Positions 1 through 7,269 of a stretch of 64,000 nucleotides of DNA are shown in pieces. Origin of the DNA: Paenibacillus sp. UNC499MF (GTDB taxonomy: Bacteria > Bacillota > Bacilli > Paenibacillales > NBRC-103111). The notes below the pieces were generated by a model that was given only the letters and a program-made list of their open reading frames with translations, searched no databases and was not told the origin of the DNA. The stretch spans positions 186,001 to 250,000 of the forward strand of contig NZ_FNVF01000006.1 of NCBI RefSeq assembly GCF_900107975.1. Reading direction: 5' to 3'. Positions within the stretch are counted from its first letter, which is position 1; every line of letters begins with the position of its first letter. The position numbers were made by a program, and so were the translations under genes.

Positions 1-537
1 AATCGTTCCGCCGACAAAGCCGCCGTAAGAGCCATCTCCCTTAAAAATGGGCGAAGAGACGAGCACGATGAGGCGACCGGTCGTACCGACATAAGGCTCG
101 GAAATAAACGGCTTTTTAAACTCAACCGCACGTTTGGACGCTTCGGACAGCAGCCGCGTGCCTACGACGGCACCGGCATCGGCAGGCAGTGCCACTTCTA
201 TGTCCCGCTCATCATCCGCGACAAAAACGGAATTAAAGTACTGCCGGTTAAACGTGAACCACATGTCGAGGTCCTTTTGGGTAAACGACTGTTTTCCCGC
301 TAATTGCGCGATTGAGCCCATACTCGTCTGCATCAGATTGAGCAGGTTGCCCGTGTTGGAAGAAAGCTTCTGGGCATAATGGGAATTGTTTTCCAGATAG
401 CTTGTGGACAGGGACTTCAAGTTGGCCTGATAGGCGGCATATCCGCTTACGGCAGCCGTCAGAAAAGCGGTGGCAACAACGAGAAGACTCAAAATAAGGC
501 GCAGCGTCAGCCCTTTGCGCACGTTTTTTGTTTTCAT
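1..537 (-). CDS. Membrane sensor protein, N-terminal part (dCache-like), cut by window edge
   Basis: Reading the minus strand from the ATG at 537 gives 179 open codons that run off the left edge, so the C-terminal output domain is not visible. Residues 1-9 are basic (KTKNVRKG) and residues 10-35 form one hydrophobic helix. The following region (SYLENNSHYAQKL, then FTQKDLDMW, PFISEPYVGTTGRLIVLVSSP) has the look of an extracellular dCache-type ligand-binding domain, as found in chemoreceptors, histidine kinases and diguanylate cyclases. The start ATG overlaps the TGA of the upstream GGDEF/EAL gene (ATGA), implying translational coupling. Output domain unknown; a GGDEF protein would fit the neighbour, but that is a guess. 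Confidence 0.75.
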   Translation of the reverse strand, partial: MKTKNVRKGLTLRLILSLLVVATAFLTAAVSGYAAYQANLKSLSTSYLENNSHYAQKLSSNTGNLLNLMQTSMGSIAQLAGKQSFTQKDLDMWFTFNRQYFNSVFVADDERDIEVALPADAGAVVGTRLLSEASKRAVEFKKPFISEPYVGTTGRLIVLVSSPIFKGDGSYGGFVGGTI

Positions 538-2600
538 GGGCGGTTTAGCAGACCTGTCAGGGAATCTGCGGGAAGAGGGCGGCTGAAATAATAGCCCTGC
601 CCTTCGTTACAGTTTTCGCCGAGCAGGTACTTATATTGAAGCTCGTTTTCGATGCCTTCGGCGACCACGTCCATGTGGAGGCTGTGTGCCAGCGAGATGA
701 TGGCGGACGCGATCCGTTTCCCGTTCAAATCCCGGTTAATGTCTTCAATGAACGCCCGGTCTATTTTTACTTTATCGAAAGGATATTCACGCAAATAGTT
801 CAGGGAGGTGTATCCTGTCCCGAAATCGTCGATAGAAATGCAAATCCCCGCCTCTTTAAGTTTCAGCAAACTTTCCTTGATCGCATGGACATCGTCCAGC
901 AGAACGCTCTCCGTAATTTCAAGTTCGATCCGGGCAGGTTCAAGCTCCGCCTCCTTCATAACCGAAAGAACATGTTCGGCAAAATAAGGCTGCTGAAGCT
1001 GCTTGGTCGATACGTTAACCGCCACTTTGAAGAGATCCGCTCCGGAAGCCTGCCACTTTTTGGCCTGCCTGCAGGCCGTTTGCAGAACCCAGATGCCGAT
1101 GGGCAAAATAAGGCCGCATTCCTCGGCCACCGGAATAAAATCGGCGGGCGGAACGTACCCGAGCCGGGGGTGTTTCCAGCGGATCAGGGCTTCCATCGCA
1201 GTCAGCTTGCCGGTTTTCAAGGACATGATAGGCTGATAAAAAAGCTCCAGCTCGTTTTTGGCCGCCGCCGTTTCCAAATCCCGCTGAATTTGGAGCTTGT
1301 AGGAGGTTCTGAGATCCATTTCTTCCGTGTAGACGGTATAAGCGTCCGTACGAAGCTTCTTGGAGTGGTCCATCGCCGTGTTTGCGTGCCGGATCATATC
1401 TTGAGCATTTTCCCCGCCGCCCCCGCTGAATGCGACTCCTATGCTGGCCGTTAAGGCTACGGAATGCCCATTCACTACAAAAGGTTCCCGCATCCCGTCG
1501 AGGATAAAGCGGATGAGGCGCAGGGCCTCCTCCTGCGGCGTCTCGGGCAGAATGAGGGTAAATTCGTCTCCCGCAAAACGGCTCAATGTATCTGTCAGCC
1601 GCAGATGCCCGCGGATGCGGGCGGCGACAAGAACGAGCAGATCGTCTCCCAGCTGGTGACCGTACGAATCGTTAATTCTCCGGAACTGGTTCAAGTTCAT
1701 GGAGAGGACGGCAAAAGGAAGACGTCCGTCTCTGGAGAAACGGATCGTCTGCTCCAGCCGGTCTTCAAACAGCTTGCGGCTCAGCAGGCCGGTAACCGGA
1801 TCGGCATAGGCGAACTCCTCCAACTGCGGGACTGCTGCAGTCTGAACGCTCGTATCCCGGGCGATTCCGTAGGTGCCGATGAGCAATCCGTTCATCTTTA
1901 CCGGAAAATGTGCCACATTTACGGAAATTTTATCCCCGTCTTTACGAATGATCCGCAGGTCTGCGCTTCCCGAAATTCCGCGTTTTGCGTCGTCGAAACG
2001 GTCCAAAGCGGATTGCAGGTCACCGGGATCAATGAGAGTGACGAACGCCATTTGGATCAGCTCGTCCTTCGTATACCCTGTCAACGATTCATATTGGGGA
2101 TTAACGGTTGTAAATCGGCCATGCTCGTCCAGGGAAAAGACGGCGTCCGAACTGTTGGTCAGCAGCGCATTCATTTCTTCACGGGTTTCCTGCAGCTGCA
2201 GCTGTATCTTCATCTGCTCCGAAATATCAATCACGGTACAGTATTGAATCTTCTTTCCGTTCACAAGTACAGTCGACGGATGAATTTCCGTATAAATCGA
2301 TTGTCCGTTTTTATGAAGCTTGCGGATACGGACCGGGACCTGGCGGCCGCCTTCAGGTTCGGAAATAAGCGGGACCGCCAAAAGACGGTCATCCGGGTGA
2401 ACAAGTTCAAGAAAACCGGTCTTCGACCGGCGTATTTCTTCTGCCTCATAGCCGACAAGCTTGGCGTAAGAGTCGTTCGCGTATATTAAAGCGCCGTTGT
2501 CCACCATACAGATGCCGACAGGCGCATGTTCGATCGAGGCTGTAAATAGGGTCCGGTGAACGGGAAGCTCTTCTTGACCCTTTTTAGTTGGAATTTCCAT
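534..2600 (-). CDS. PAS-PAS-GGDEF-EAL cyclic-di-GMP signalling protein
   Basis: 688 residues, cytoplasmic, no membrane segment. Two PAS domains (about 18-130 and 140-255) precede a GGDEF domain (about 265-425) and an EAL domain (about 435-685). The cyclase signature is degenerate (AGDEF in SRFAGDEF), a variant frequent in tandem GGDEF-EAL proteins. The EAL half keeps the catalytic landmarks: MEALIRW, LEITES, IDDFGTGYTSL, KIDRAFI, VVAEGIE. The likely net activity is therefore c-di-GMP hydrolysis, with GGDEF regulatory or weakly active; that balance is inference. An AGGAG-type site lies before the ATG. It ends in an ATGA overlap with the membrane sensor gene, so the two are probably one operon. 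Confidence 0.93.
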   Translation of the reverse strand: MEIPTKKGQEELPVHRTLFTASIEHAPVGICMVDNGALIYANDSYAKLVGYEAEEIRRSKTGFLELVHPDDRLLAVPLISEPEGGRQVPVRIRKLHKNGQSIYTEIHPSTVLVNGKKIQYCTVIDISEQMKIQLQLQETREEMNALLTNSSDAVFSLDEHGRFTTVNPQYESLTGYTKDELIQMAFVTLIDPGDLQSALDRFDDAKRGISGSADLRIIRKDGDKISVNVAHFPVKMNGLLIGTYGIARDTSVQTAAVPQLEEFAYADPVTGLLSRKLFEDRLEQTIRFSRDGRLPFAVLSMNLNQFRRINDSYGHQLGDDLLVLVAARIRGHLRLTDTLSRFAGDEFTLILPETPQEEALRLIRFILDGMREPFVVNGHSVALTASIGVAFSGGGGENAQDMIRHANTAMDHSKKLRTDAYTVYTEEMDLRTSYKLQIQRDLETAAAKNELELFYQPIMSLKTGKLTAMEALIRWKHPRLGYVPPADFIPVAEECGLILPIGIWVLQTACRQAKKWQASGADLFKVAVNVSTKQLQQPYFAEHVLSVMKEAELEPARIELEITESVLLDDVHAIKESLLKLKEAGICISIDDFGTGYTSLNYLREYPFDKVKIDRAFIEDINRDLNGKRIASAIISLAHSLHMDVVAEGIENELQYKYLLGENCNEGQGYYFSRPLPADSLTGLLNRP

Positions 2601-2687
2601 TGGTATCGCTTCTCCTGTGTCAAGGGGCTTGGGTTAACTAGAATCATAGCATTGGACACAATTCGGATTCTACCGGATCAGGAATTT

Positions 2688-2703
2688 TTGCGTGTGCACG
2701 CAA
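2688..2703. promoter_or_regulatory. 16-bp dyad resembling a ComA box
   Basis: TTGCGTGTGCACGCAA is an inverted repeat with TTGCG and CGCAA ends in a 16-bp frame, the same frame as the Bacillus ComA box (TTGCGG-N4-CCGCAA), differing at the inner base of each arm. Another TTGCGTG half-site follows at 2709-2715. It lies in the divergent gap between the GGDEF/EAL gene and the ComP-like kinase gene. That a ComA-like regulator binds here is inference. Confidence 0.4.
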
Positions 2704-2788
2704 CAAATTTGCGTGATCGGTTCATTCCCGGGATGATATATTGACGAAGATGGACATGTACCAAGAAGTTTTGAAGGAGAGTTGAACG

Positions 2789-4195
2789 TTGCGGATGAAA
2801 AGGACTGGGCGCCTTGCGGGTGCCGGATTTACGACCGTTGTGGGAATCGTGTTTTTTCTTTATTACTATTTCGTTATCGGGGATGCCTGGGAGATGCAGG
2901 CGGCGGGTGCCGTTGTTTGTACCGTCATCGCTTATTTTCTGGGCGGCTTTTACGATAGAGCCCGCTATTACGCGGCCGAGTTGAATTTGATTAATGAGGA
3001 GCTCCATATCAGCAGGGAGCAGCTGCGCCGCAGTGACGAGAGATATTCCGCGCTTCAGGGAAGTCTCGACAATTTTTCGCATGATCTTTTCGGCATTATG
3101 AAAATCGCGGAGCTGGAGGCACGGCTGCTGGCCGAAGTGAAGCTGATTTTTCAAATCGACTGCATTTCCCTGATTGAATCTCAGGCGGGTCATTCGTCCT
3201 GCTCGGTAAGAGCGGGTACGGGTGAGGTGCCTAAGGCCGTTTTGAACAAAATAAGGCAGCATCAGAGCCAGCAGCTTTCGATCGGCGAAGTTTTCGAATA
3301 CGAAGAAGGATCTTTTCTGAAAATAGGGGAATTCAAAGGCAGAACGTTCTGGCTCATATTCGGAGAGTTGACGGACAGTACGCGTCTTCCCGTCAAAAGA
3401 ATTTGGCTGAAAACTCTGATCCGCTACGTTAACGTCGTGTATGAAAATCTCACCGTCATCGAAGACTTATCGGCAGAGCTGAAGCGGACGATGGAGGAAC
3501 AGGAGACTCCTCCCTGGCTGCTGCGCCTGTTCTTCAGTTTGTCCGAGCATGAACGGAAGCGGCTGTCCCAGGATTTGCACGATGCGGCTCTCCAGGAGCA
3601 AATTATCTGGTACCGGAAGCTGGAGCAGCTGCGGACCTCGGGCCTCGGCCCTGACGAGCTTAAAGAAGGTCTCGCTCAAATCGGAGACGGCCTTCTCGAC
3701 GTGATGTACCAGATCCGCCTGACCTGCAACGAACTCAGGCCTCCTTTTCTTAAAGAGTGGGGGCTTGTACAGGCTCTGGAAGCCCTGTTTGACCACATTC
3801 AGCTGCATGCGGACTTTACGATCTATTTCGAAGCGGAGCATTTCAAGGATTATTTGAACGATGAACAGCGGATTGCGGTGTACCGGATTACGCAGGAGCT
3901 TATGTCCAATGCGATGAAGCATTCGAAGGCCCAGGAGGTCCATGTTACTTTGACGGGAGGCAAACAGAATCTGCTTCTGTCCTACAGGGATAACGGGATG
4001 GGCACAAAAACCATGGAACAGGCGGACAACGGCTTCGGAAGCATGGGGATTTACGGAATACAGCAGAGAGTCCGGAGCCTTCAAGGAGAAATTCAGTGCG
4101 TGTCGGACAAGCGCGGCCTCAAGGTGCAGGTAACCATTCCGTTGAAACCGGTTATGCAGGTGATTCCGCTGAACGGAACGTTTGTGTCCCTCTAA
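2789..4195 (+). CDS. ComP-like sensor histidine kinase (HisKA_3 type)
   Basis: 468 residues. Two N-terminal hydrophobic helices (about 10-30 and 36-56) are followed by a short coiled stretch, a GAF-like region (about 80-235) and a NarL/ComP-class kinase core: the H box LHDAALQEQIIWYRKLEQL near residues 264-282 resembles ComP closely, and the N box LMSNAMKHSKA is near 371 with DNGMGTK after it. TTG at 2789 is preferred because AAGGAGA sits 8 bases upstream; ATG at 2795 is the alternative. No response regulator lies next to it, so it is an orphan kinase here. ComP of Bacillus senses a peptide through many membrane helices; this protein has only two, so its signal must differ. Confidence 0.85.
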   Translation: MRMKRTGRLAGAGFTTVVGIVFFLYYYFVIGDAWEMQAAGAVVCTVIAYFLGGFYDRARYYAAELNLINEELHISREQLRRSDERYSALQGSLDNFSHDLFGIMKIAELEARLLAEVKLIFQIDCISLIESQAGHSSCSVRAGTGEVPKAVLNKIRQHQSQQLSIGEVFEYEEGSFLKIGEFKGRTFWLIFGELTDSTRLPVKRIWLKTLIRYVNVVYENLTVIEDLSAELKRTMEEQETPPWLLRLFFSLSEHERKRLSQDLHDAALQEQIIWYRKLEQLRTSGLGPDELKEGLAQIGDGLLDVMYQIRLTCNELRPPFLKEWGLVQALEALFDHIQLHADFTIYFEAEHFKDYLNDEQRIAVYRITQELMSNAMKHSKAQEVHVTLTGGKQNLLLSYRDNGMGTKTMEQADNGFGSMGIYGIQQRVRSLQGEIQCVSDKRGLKVQVTIPLKPVMQVIPLNGTFVSL

Positions 4196-4244
4196 AATAA
4201 ACGGTTTCCGGCGGGCAGACGGGCTTCACGTTATGAGGAGAGGG

Positions 4245-4298
4245 ATGATAAGCGTGACCGTTTATTCCGAAAATTCCATGGATGAAGGGGGAGTATGA
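4245..4298 (+). CDS. Possible 17-codon leader peptide coupled to the exonuclease gene
   Basis: ATG at 4245 follows a strong AGGAGAGGG site and opens a 17-residue frame (MISVTVYSENSMDEGGV) whose TGA overlaps the start ATG of the exonuclease gene as ATGA. Spacing and overlap are what translational coupling would need. The peptide itself has no recognisable family and may have no function beyond delivering ribosomes. Confidence 0.35.
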   Translation: MISVTVYSENSMDEGGV

Positions 4299-4981
4299 TG
4301 AACATAAGGATGAGAGAAGATCACTATCTGATTTCCGATCTATTTGTTCCCGATCTGCACAGTCAGCCTTTTTGTGTTTTTGACTTAGAGGGAACAGGTA
4401 TTCATACGGCGGATGATTATGTGACCCAACTGGCGGCGGTGCATGTAGATCAAGAAGGAGCGGCGGGCGACTCATTCTGCAGACCGGTATACACCCCGAA
4501 GCCGGTTCCTCCTTTTGTCGAAAAACTGACGGGTATAAGGAACGAAGATCTTGCGGAAGCCCCCGCGTTTAGCGTCATTTATCCGCTATTTCTGGATTTT
4601 ATACAAAACCGGATCCTCGTTACACAGGCCGGTTATGAATACGATGTCCCGTTATTGCGGCGGCTGTGCCAAGAAAACAGATTGCCTTACCCCGAAAATA
4701 GAGTGCTGGACCTCAAGGTGCTGGTTAAAGTCATTCATCCCGAATGGGAAGGGATTGTTTCAACGGATAGGCTGATAAGCTATTACGGAATCGATGCCTC
4801 CGGTTATAAAAGACATGACGCGCTCGGCGACTGCCATTTGATTGCCCGTCTGTTCCAGCTCGTTTTGTCGGAGTATAAACATATGAACGTGAATGAGCTT
4901 CAGCTAAAAGAACCGCTGAGTATCGCAAGATTCCGCATAGAAGGCATGCATACGGAACCGTATGAAGCGGTATATCCGTAG
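4295..4981 (+). CDS. DnaQ-like 3'-5' exonuclease (DEDDh family)
   Basis: 228 residues. The exonuclease I motif is FDLEGTG (Asp30 and Glu32), Exo II corresponds to the AGYEYDVPLLRRL region, and Exo III is KRHDALGDCHLIARLF with the His and Asp of a DEDDh enzyme. The family removes nucleotides from 3' ends of DNA or RNA using two metal ions; members include the DNA polymerase III proofreading subunit and KapD/ERI-1 relatives. As a stand-alone single-domain protein its substrate cannot be named. ATG at 4295 is followed at once by a second ATG at 4298; the GGGGAG site fits either. Confidence 0.88.
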   Translation: MMNIRMREDHYLISDLFVPDLHSQPFCVFDLEGTGIHTADDYVTQLAAVHVDQEGAAGDSFCRPVYTPKPVPPFVEKLTGIRNEDLAEAPAFSVIYPLFLDFIQNRILVTQAGYEYDVPLLRRLCQENRLPYPENRVLDLKVLVKVIHPEWEGIVSTDRLISYYGIDASGYKRHDALGDCHLIARLFQLVLSEYKHMNVNELQLKEPLSIARFRIEGMHTEPYEAVYP

Positions 4982-5013
4982 TAAGGCGGCACGATAGAAC
5001 GCCCGTCCCCCAT

Positions 5014-5056
5014 AAAAAAGGATTCCTCCGCACCATACGTGCAGGGGAATCCTTTT
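5014..5056. terminator. Bidirectional intrinsic terminator
   Basis: A stem with arms AAAAGGATTCC and GGAATCCTTTT surrounds CGCACCATACGTGCAGG. It has A and T runs on both sides and lies between the convergent exonuclease and beta-lactamase-fold genes. The remaining 5057-5190 shows nothing else. Confidence 0.75.
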
Positions 5057-5190
5057 GGCGTCTTTGCGGCGTCCGCTCGACGCACCGCATACAGCGGCGT
5101 ACGTTTGGTTGACCGCCGTCAAGTGAAGCCGAGTATCGCGCGCCGAGAGCTTCACGTGATACGGAAAACCCGCTTGACAGCGTACATCCG

Positions 5191-6552
5191 TTACTTGGCC
5201 CGTACGCCCCGGTGTTCGCCGTATTGAAACAGCGTAAGCCCGTCGGCGGGTTTGCCCGCTTTTTCGGCCGCAAACTCAATTTCGATTTGAAGCTCCCGGA
5301 CAAAGAAACGCGTTTCGGACAGCGGTAAAATCTCGTATTGAGGCTGCCCGCTTAGCTGGATGAATAACTGATCCTGCTCGGGACAGGACGTCACGCTGAG
5401 ATCGAGTCCCATATCCATCTTGTAAACACCCCGGTACAAGGGATAGACGGCTTTGTCGATCTTCACGGGTTTAAGTTCGGCCGGGACATCAGGGATGGAG
5501 TGGGGGAGGCCGAAAAGGATGTTTTCCGCCTCGTTCAGAATCTTCTGCTGAATGTCCAGCTGACGATCCGTGTTGGCCAAATAAATCGTCGTTCTTCCGT
5601 GATCCGTGTAACGGGCCAGATTCGTGCTGTAGCCGGGCCAGCCGCCGCTGTGGGAAACAATTTTTCCGAAATGCTCCCTCTGCTCCACGATCCAGCCGTA
5701 TCCGTACGAATAAGGCTTCTTGTCGGGTAATTTTCCGGAAGTGAAAGCTTCGTCCAGTGTCTTTTTGCTGACAAGTTTCTCCGTATACAGCGCTTGGTCC
5801 CAAATCAATAGATCGTGCAGCGTGGAATTTACGGTCCCGTCTCCCTGGATTCCGTCCAGGTATACGACAAAATCGGTCGCAGGCTGTTCGTCGGGGAGGT
5901 GATAGCTGCGCGTTTCGAAAGAATATACGTATCCGAAAGCAAAACCCTCCGGCACAGTTCCGGAACGACGCCGGTTATGAATCCGTGTGGAATGCATGCC
6001 GAGAGGTTTGAACAGCGTTTCACTCATATATTCGGCAAAGGAGAGACCCGAAATCTTTTCGATCAGCAGGGCCAGTAAAACATACCCGGTATTGGTGTAT
6101 TCCCAGTTCTCACCGGGCTGAAATTGCAGCGGAGGCTGATGGACATTGAAATACTCCAGAACGTCCCAATTCGTGGCGATTTTAGAACGGTCCCAGTCTT
6201 TGATGAAAAGAGGTGTATAGTCGGGCAGGCCGGAGGTGTGCCGCAGAAGGTCCCTCACTGTGATCCCCTTATAACGGAAGTCCGGAAGCCAGCGCTCCAC
6301 GGAATCATTAAGTGAAAGTTTACCCTGTTCGGCGAGTATAAGAGTACCCATGGCCGTAAAGGTTTTGGAAACGGAAGCGAGTTCGAAAACGGAATGAACG
6401 GTGACGGGGCGGCCGCTCTCTCTATCCGCGAGCCCATACGCGCCTTCAAAGACGATTTCTCCATTTTCCGCCGCCAAAAACGCTCCGTTGAAAATTCCTT
6501 TCTCCGACATGACGGAAAACAGTTCTTGAAACTCTTTTTGTTTGTTTTGCAT
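5191..6552 (-). CDS. Serine hydrolase of the class C beta-lactamase / PBP4* / esterase family
   Basis: 453 residues from the chosen start, the ATG at 6552, which has GGAGGG 7-8 bases upstream; longer versions lack a site. The beta-lactamase fold covers about residues 5-330: the nucleophile motif SVSKTFTA (SxxK), YTNTGY (YxN) and the third box SHSGGWPGY (HxG type). The family includes DD-peptidases, esterases and D-amino-acid hydrolases, so substrate is open; true beta-lactam resistance is unlikely from sequence alone. No signal peptide is seen, so it is probably cytoplasmic. A C-terminal beta-rich part (about 345-453) is typical of such Bacillales proteins. Its promoter carries the same operator as the adjacent MarR gene. 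Confidence 0.9.
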   Translation of the reverse strand: MQNKQKEFQELFSVMSEKGIFNGAFLAAENGEIVFEGAYGLADRESGRPVTVHSVFELASVSKTFTAMGTLILAEQGKLSLNDSVERWLPDFRYKGITVRDLLRHTSGLPDYTPLFIKDWDRSKIATNWDVLEYFNVHQPPLQFQPGENWEYTNTGYVLLALLIEKISGLSFAEYMSETLFKPLGMHSTRIHNRRRSGTVPEGFAFGYVYSFETRSYHLPDEQPATDFVVYLDGIQGDGTVNSTLHDLLIWDQALYTEKLVSKKTLDEAFTSGKLPDKKPYSYGYGWIVEQREHFGKIVSHSGGWPGYSTNLARYTDHGRTTIYLANTDRQLDIQQKILNEAENILFGLPHSIPDVPAELKPVKIDKAVYPLYRGVYKMDMGLDLSVTSCPEQDQLFIQLSGQPQYEILPLSETRFFVRELQIEIEFAAEKAGKPADGLTLFQYGEHRGVRAK

Positions 6553-6574
6553 GGTAATCCCTCCAATTATCCTA

Positions 6575-6608
6575 TTTATAAAAGAATTAAGATAACGCAA
6601 CAATTAAG
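6575..6608 (-). promoter_or_regulatory. SigA promoter overlapped by a MarR operator
   Basis: On the minus strand TTGTTG (6603-6598), a 17-base spacer and TATAAA (6580-6575) form a promoter for the hydrolase. Overlapping it, 6608-6586 reads CTTAATTGTT, GC, GTTA, T, CTTAAT, matching 20 of 23 bases of the site before the MarR gene (7097-7119). Binding would block the -35 region. Confidence 0.7.
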
Positions 6609-6644
6609 CAGTCTAACATATTAGGCGGAAAGGGACGCGGGACG

Positions 6645-7088
6645 TCACCTTATTTCAGCTTCGATAATTTTCAGAAGCTTGAACGTGATTTTGCGCAGGG
6701 CGCTTAATTCCTCGGGTTCCAGTTTGGAATAAAAGCGTTCCGCGATGCTCTTCTCGACCTTATCCTGGCGTTCGAAATAATCCCATCCGGCTTGATCGAG
6801 CTCAACGAGGATTTCCCGGCGATTATTCGGGTTAATTTCTCTCTTAACGTATCCTTCCTTGTCGAGTTTGCCGATGAGCTGACTGACCGCGCTGGAAGTG
6901 ATAAGCATTAAATCCGCCAATTCTTTGACCGTCAAACGCTTGTGTTTGTGAATGTGTTCCAGAACGACCGCTTGCTTGGAGGTCAGATCTGCCTGCAGGA
7001 GTTCGTTGTACTCTTGTAAGAGGAGCAGGTTGGCCGTATATTCGGCCTCGTTAATCTCCTTTACGGTCTGATATAAGCGTTCGTCCAT
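6645..7088 (-). CDS. MarR-family transcriptional regulator
   Basis: 147 residues, the usual MarR length. The winged helix spans about residues 45-110 with recognition region LADLMLITSSAVSQLIGKL and wing KREINPNNRREILVEL; flanking helices form the dimer interface. MarR proteins are usually repressors released by small ligands or oxidation. There are no cysteines in the visible sequence, so ligand release is more likely than thiol sensing. It lies 92 bases upstream of the hydrolase gene on the same strand, and both promoters carry one almost identical dyad, so autoregulation plus control of the hydrolase is a firm inference. Confidence 0.92.
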   Translation of the reverse strand: MDERLYQTVKEINEAEYTANLLLLQEYNELLQADLTSKQAVVLEHIHKHKRLTVKELADLMLITSSAVSQLIGKLDKEGYVKREINPNNRREILVELDQAGWDYFERQDKVEKSIAERFYSKLEPEELSALRKITFKLLKIIEAEIR

Positions 7089-7096
7089 GTCATCAC

Positions 7097-7160
7097 CTTA
7101 ATTGTTAAGTTAACTTAATCGTTATGCTTTTAGTATATGCGCCGGACGTTCACTTGTCAA
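7097..7160 (-). promoter_or_regulatory. MarR gene promoter and operator
   Basis: On the minus strand TTGACA (7160-7155), exactly 17 bases, then TATACT (7137-7132): a near-consensus SigA promoter. The operator 7097-7119 contains the perfect 14-bp palindrome TTAAGTTAACTTAA (7105-7118) and lies just downstream of the expected start point, where bound repressor would act as a roadblock. Confidence 0.75.
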
Positions 7161-7218
7161 CACGACCATTTGTCCCGGATGCGAGAAGTCTATTCAAGCC
7201 GGCTGCGTGCCTATAAAT

Positions 7219-7246
7219 AAAAAACATCTCCGCCGGGGCGAAGATG
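7219..7246 (-). terminator. Terminator of the hybrid kinase gene
   Basis: On the minus strand CATCTTCGCC and GGCGGAGATG pair around CC, followed by TTTTTTATTT. It lies 24 bases after the hybrid kinase stop codon. Confidence 0.75.
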
Positions 7247-7269
7247 CTCATCCTTGTTGTCAAGCTGAT

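Noticed and set aside
1464-2489. 341-codon plus-strand frame opposite the GGDEF-EAL gene
   Set aside because: Antisense shadow of a conserved coding sequence; no ribosome site or family.
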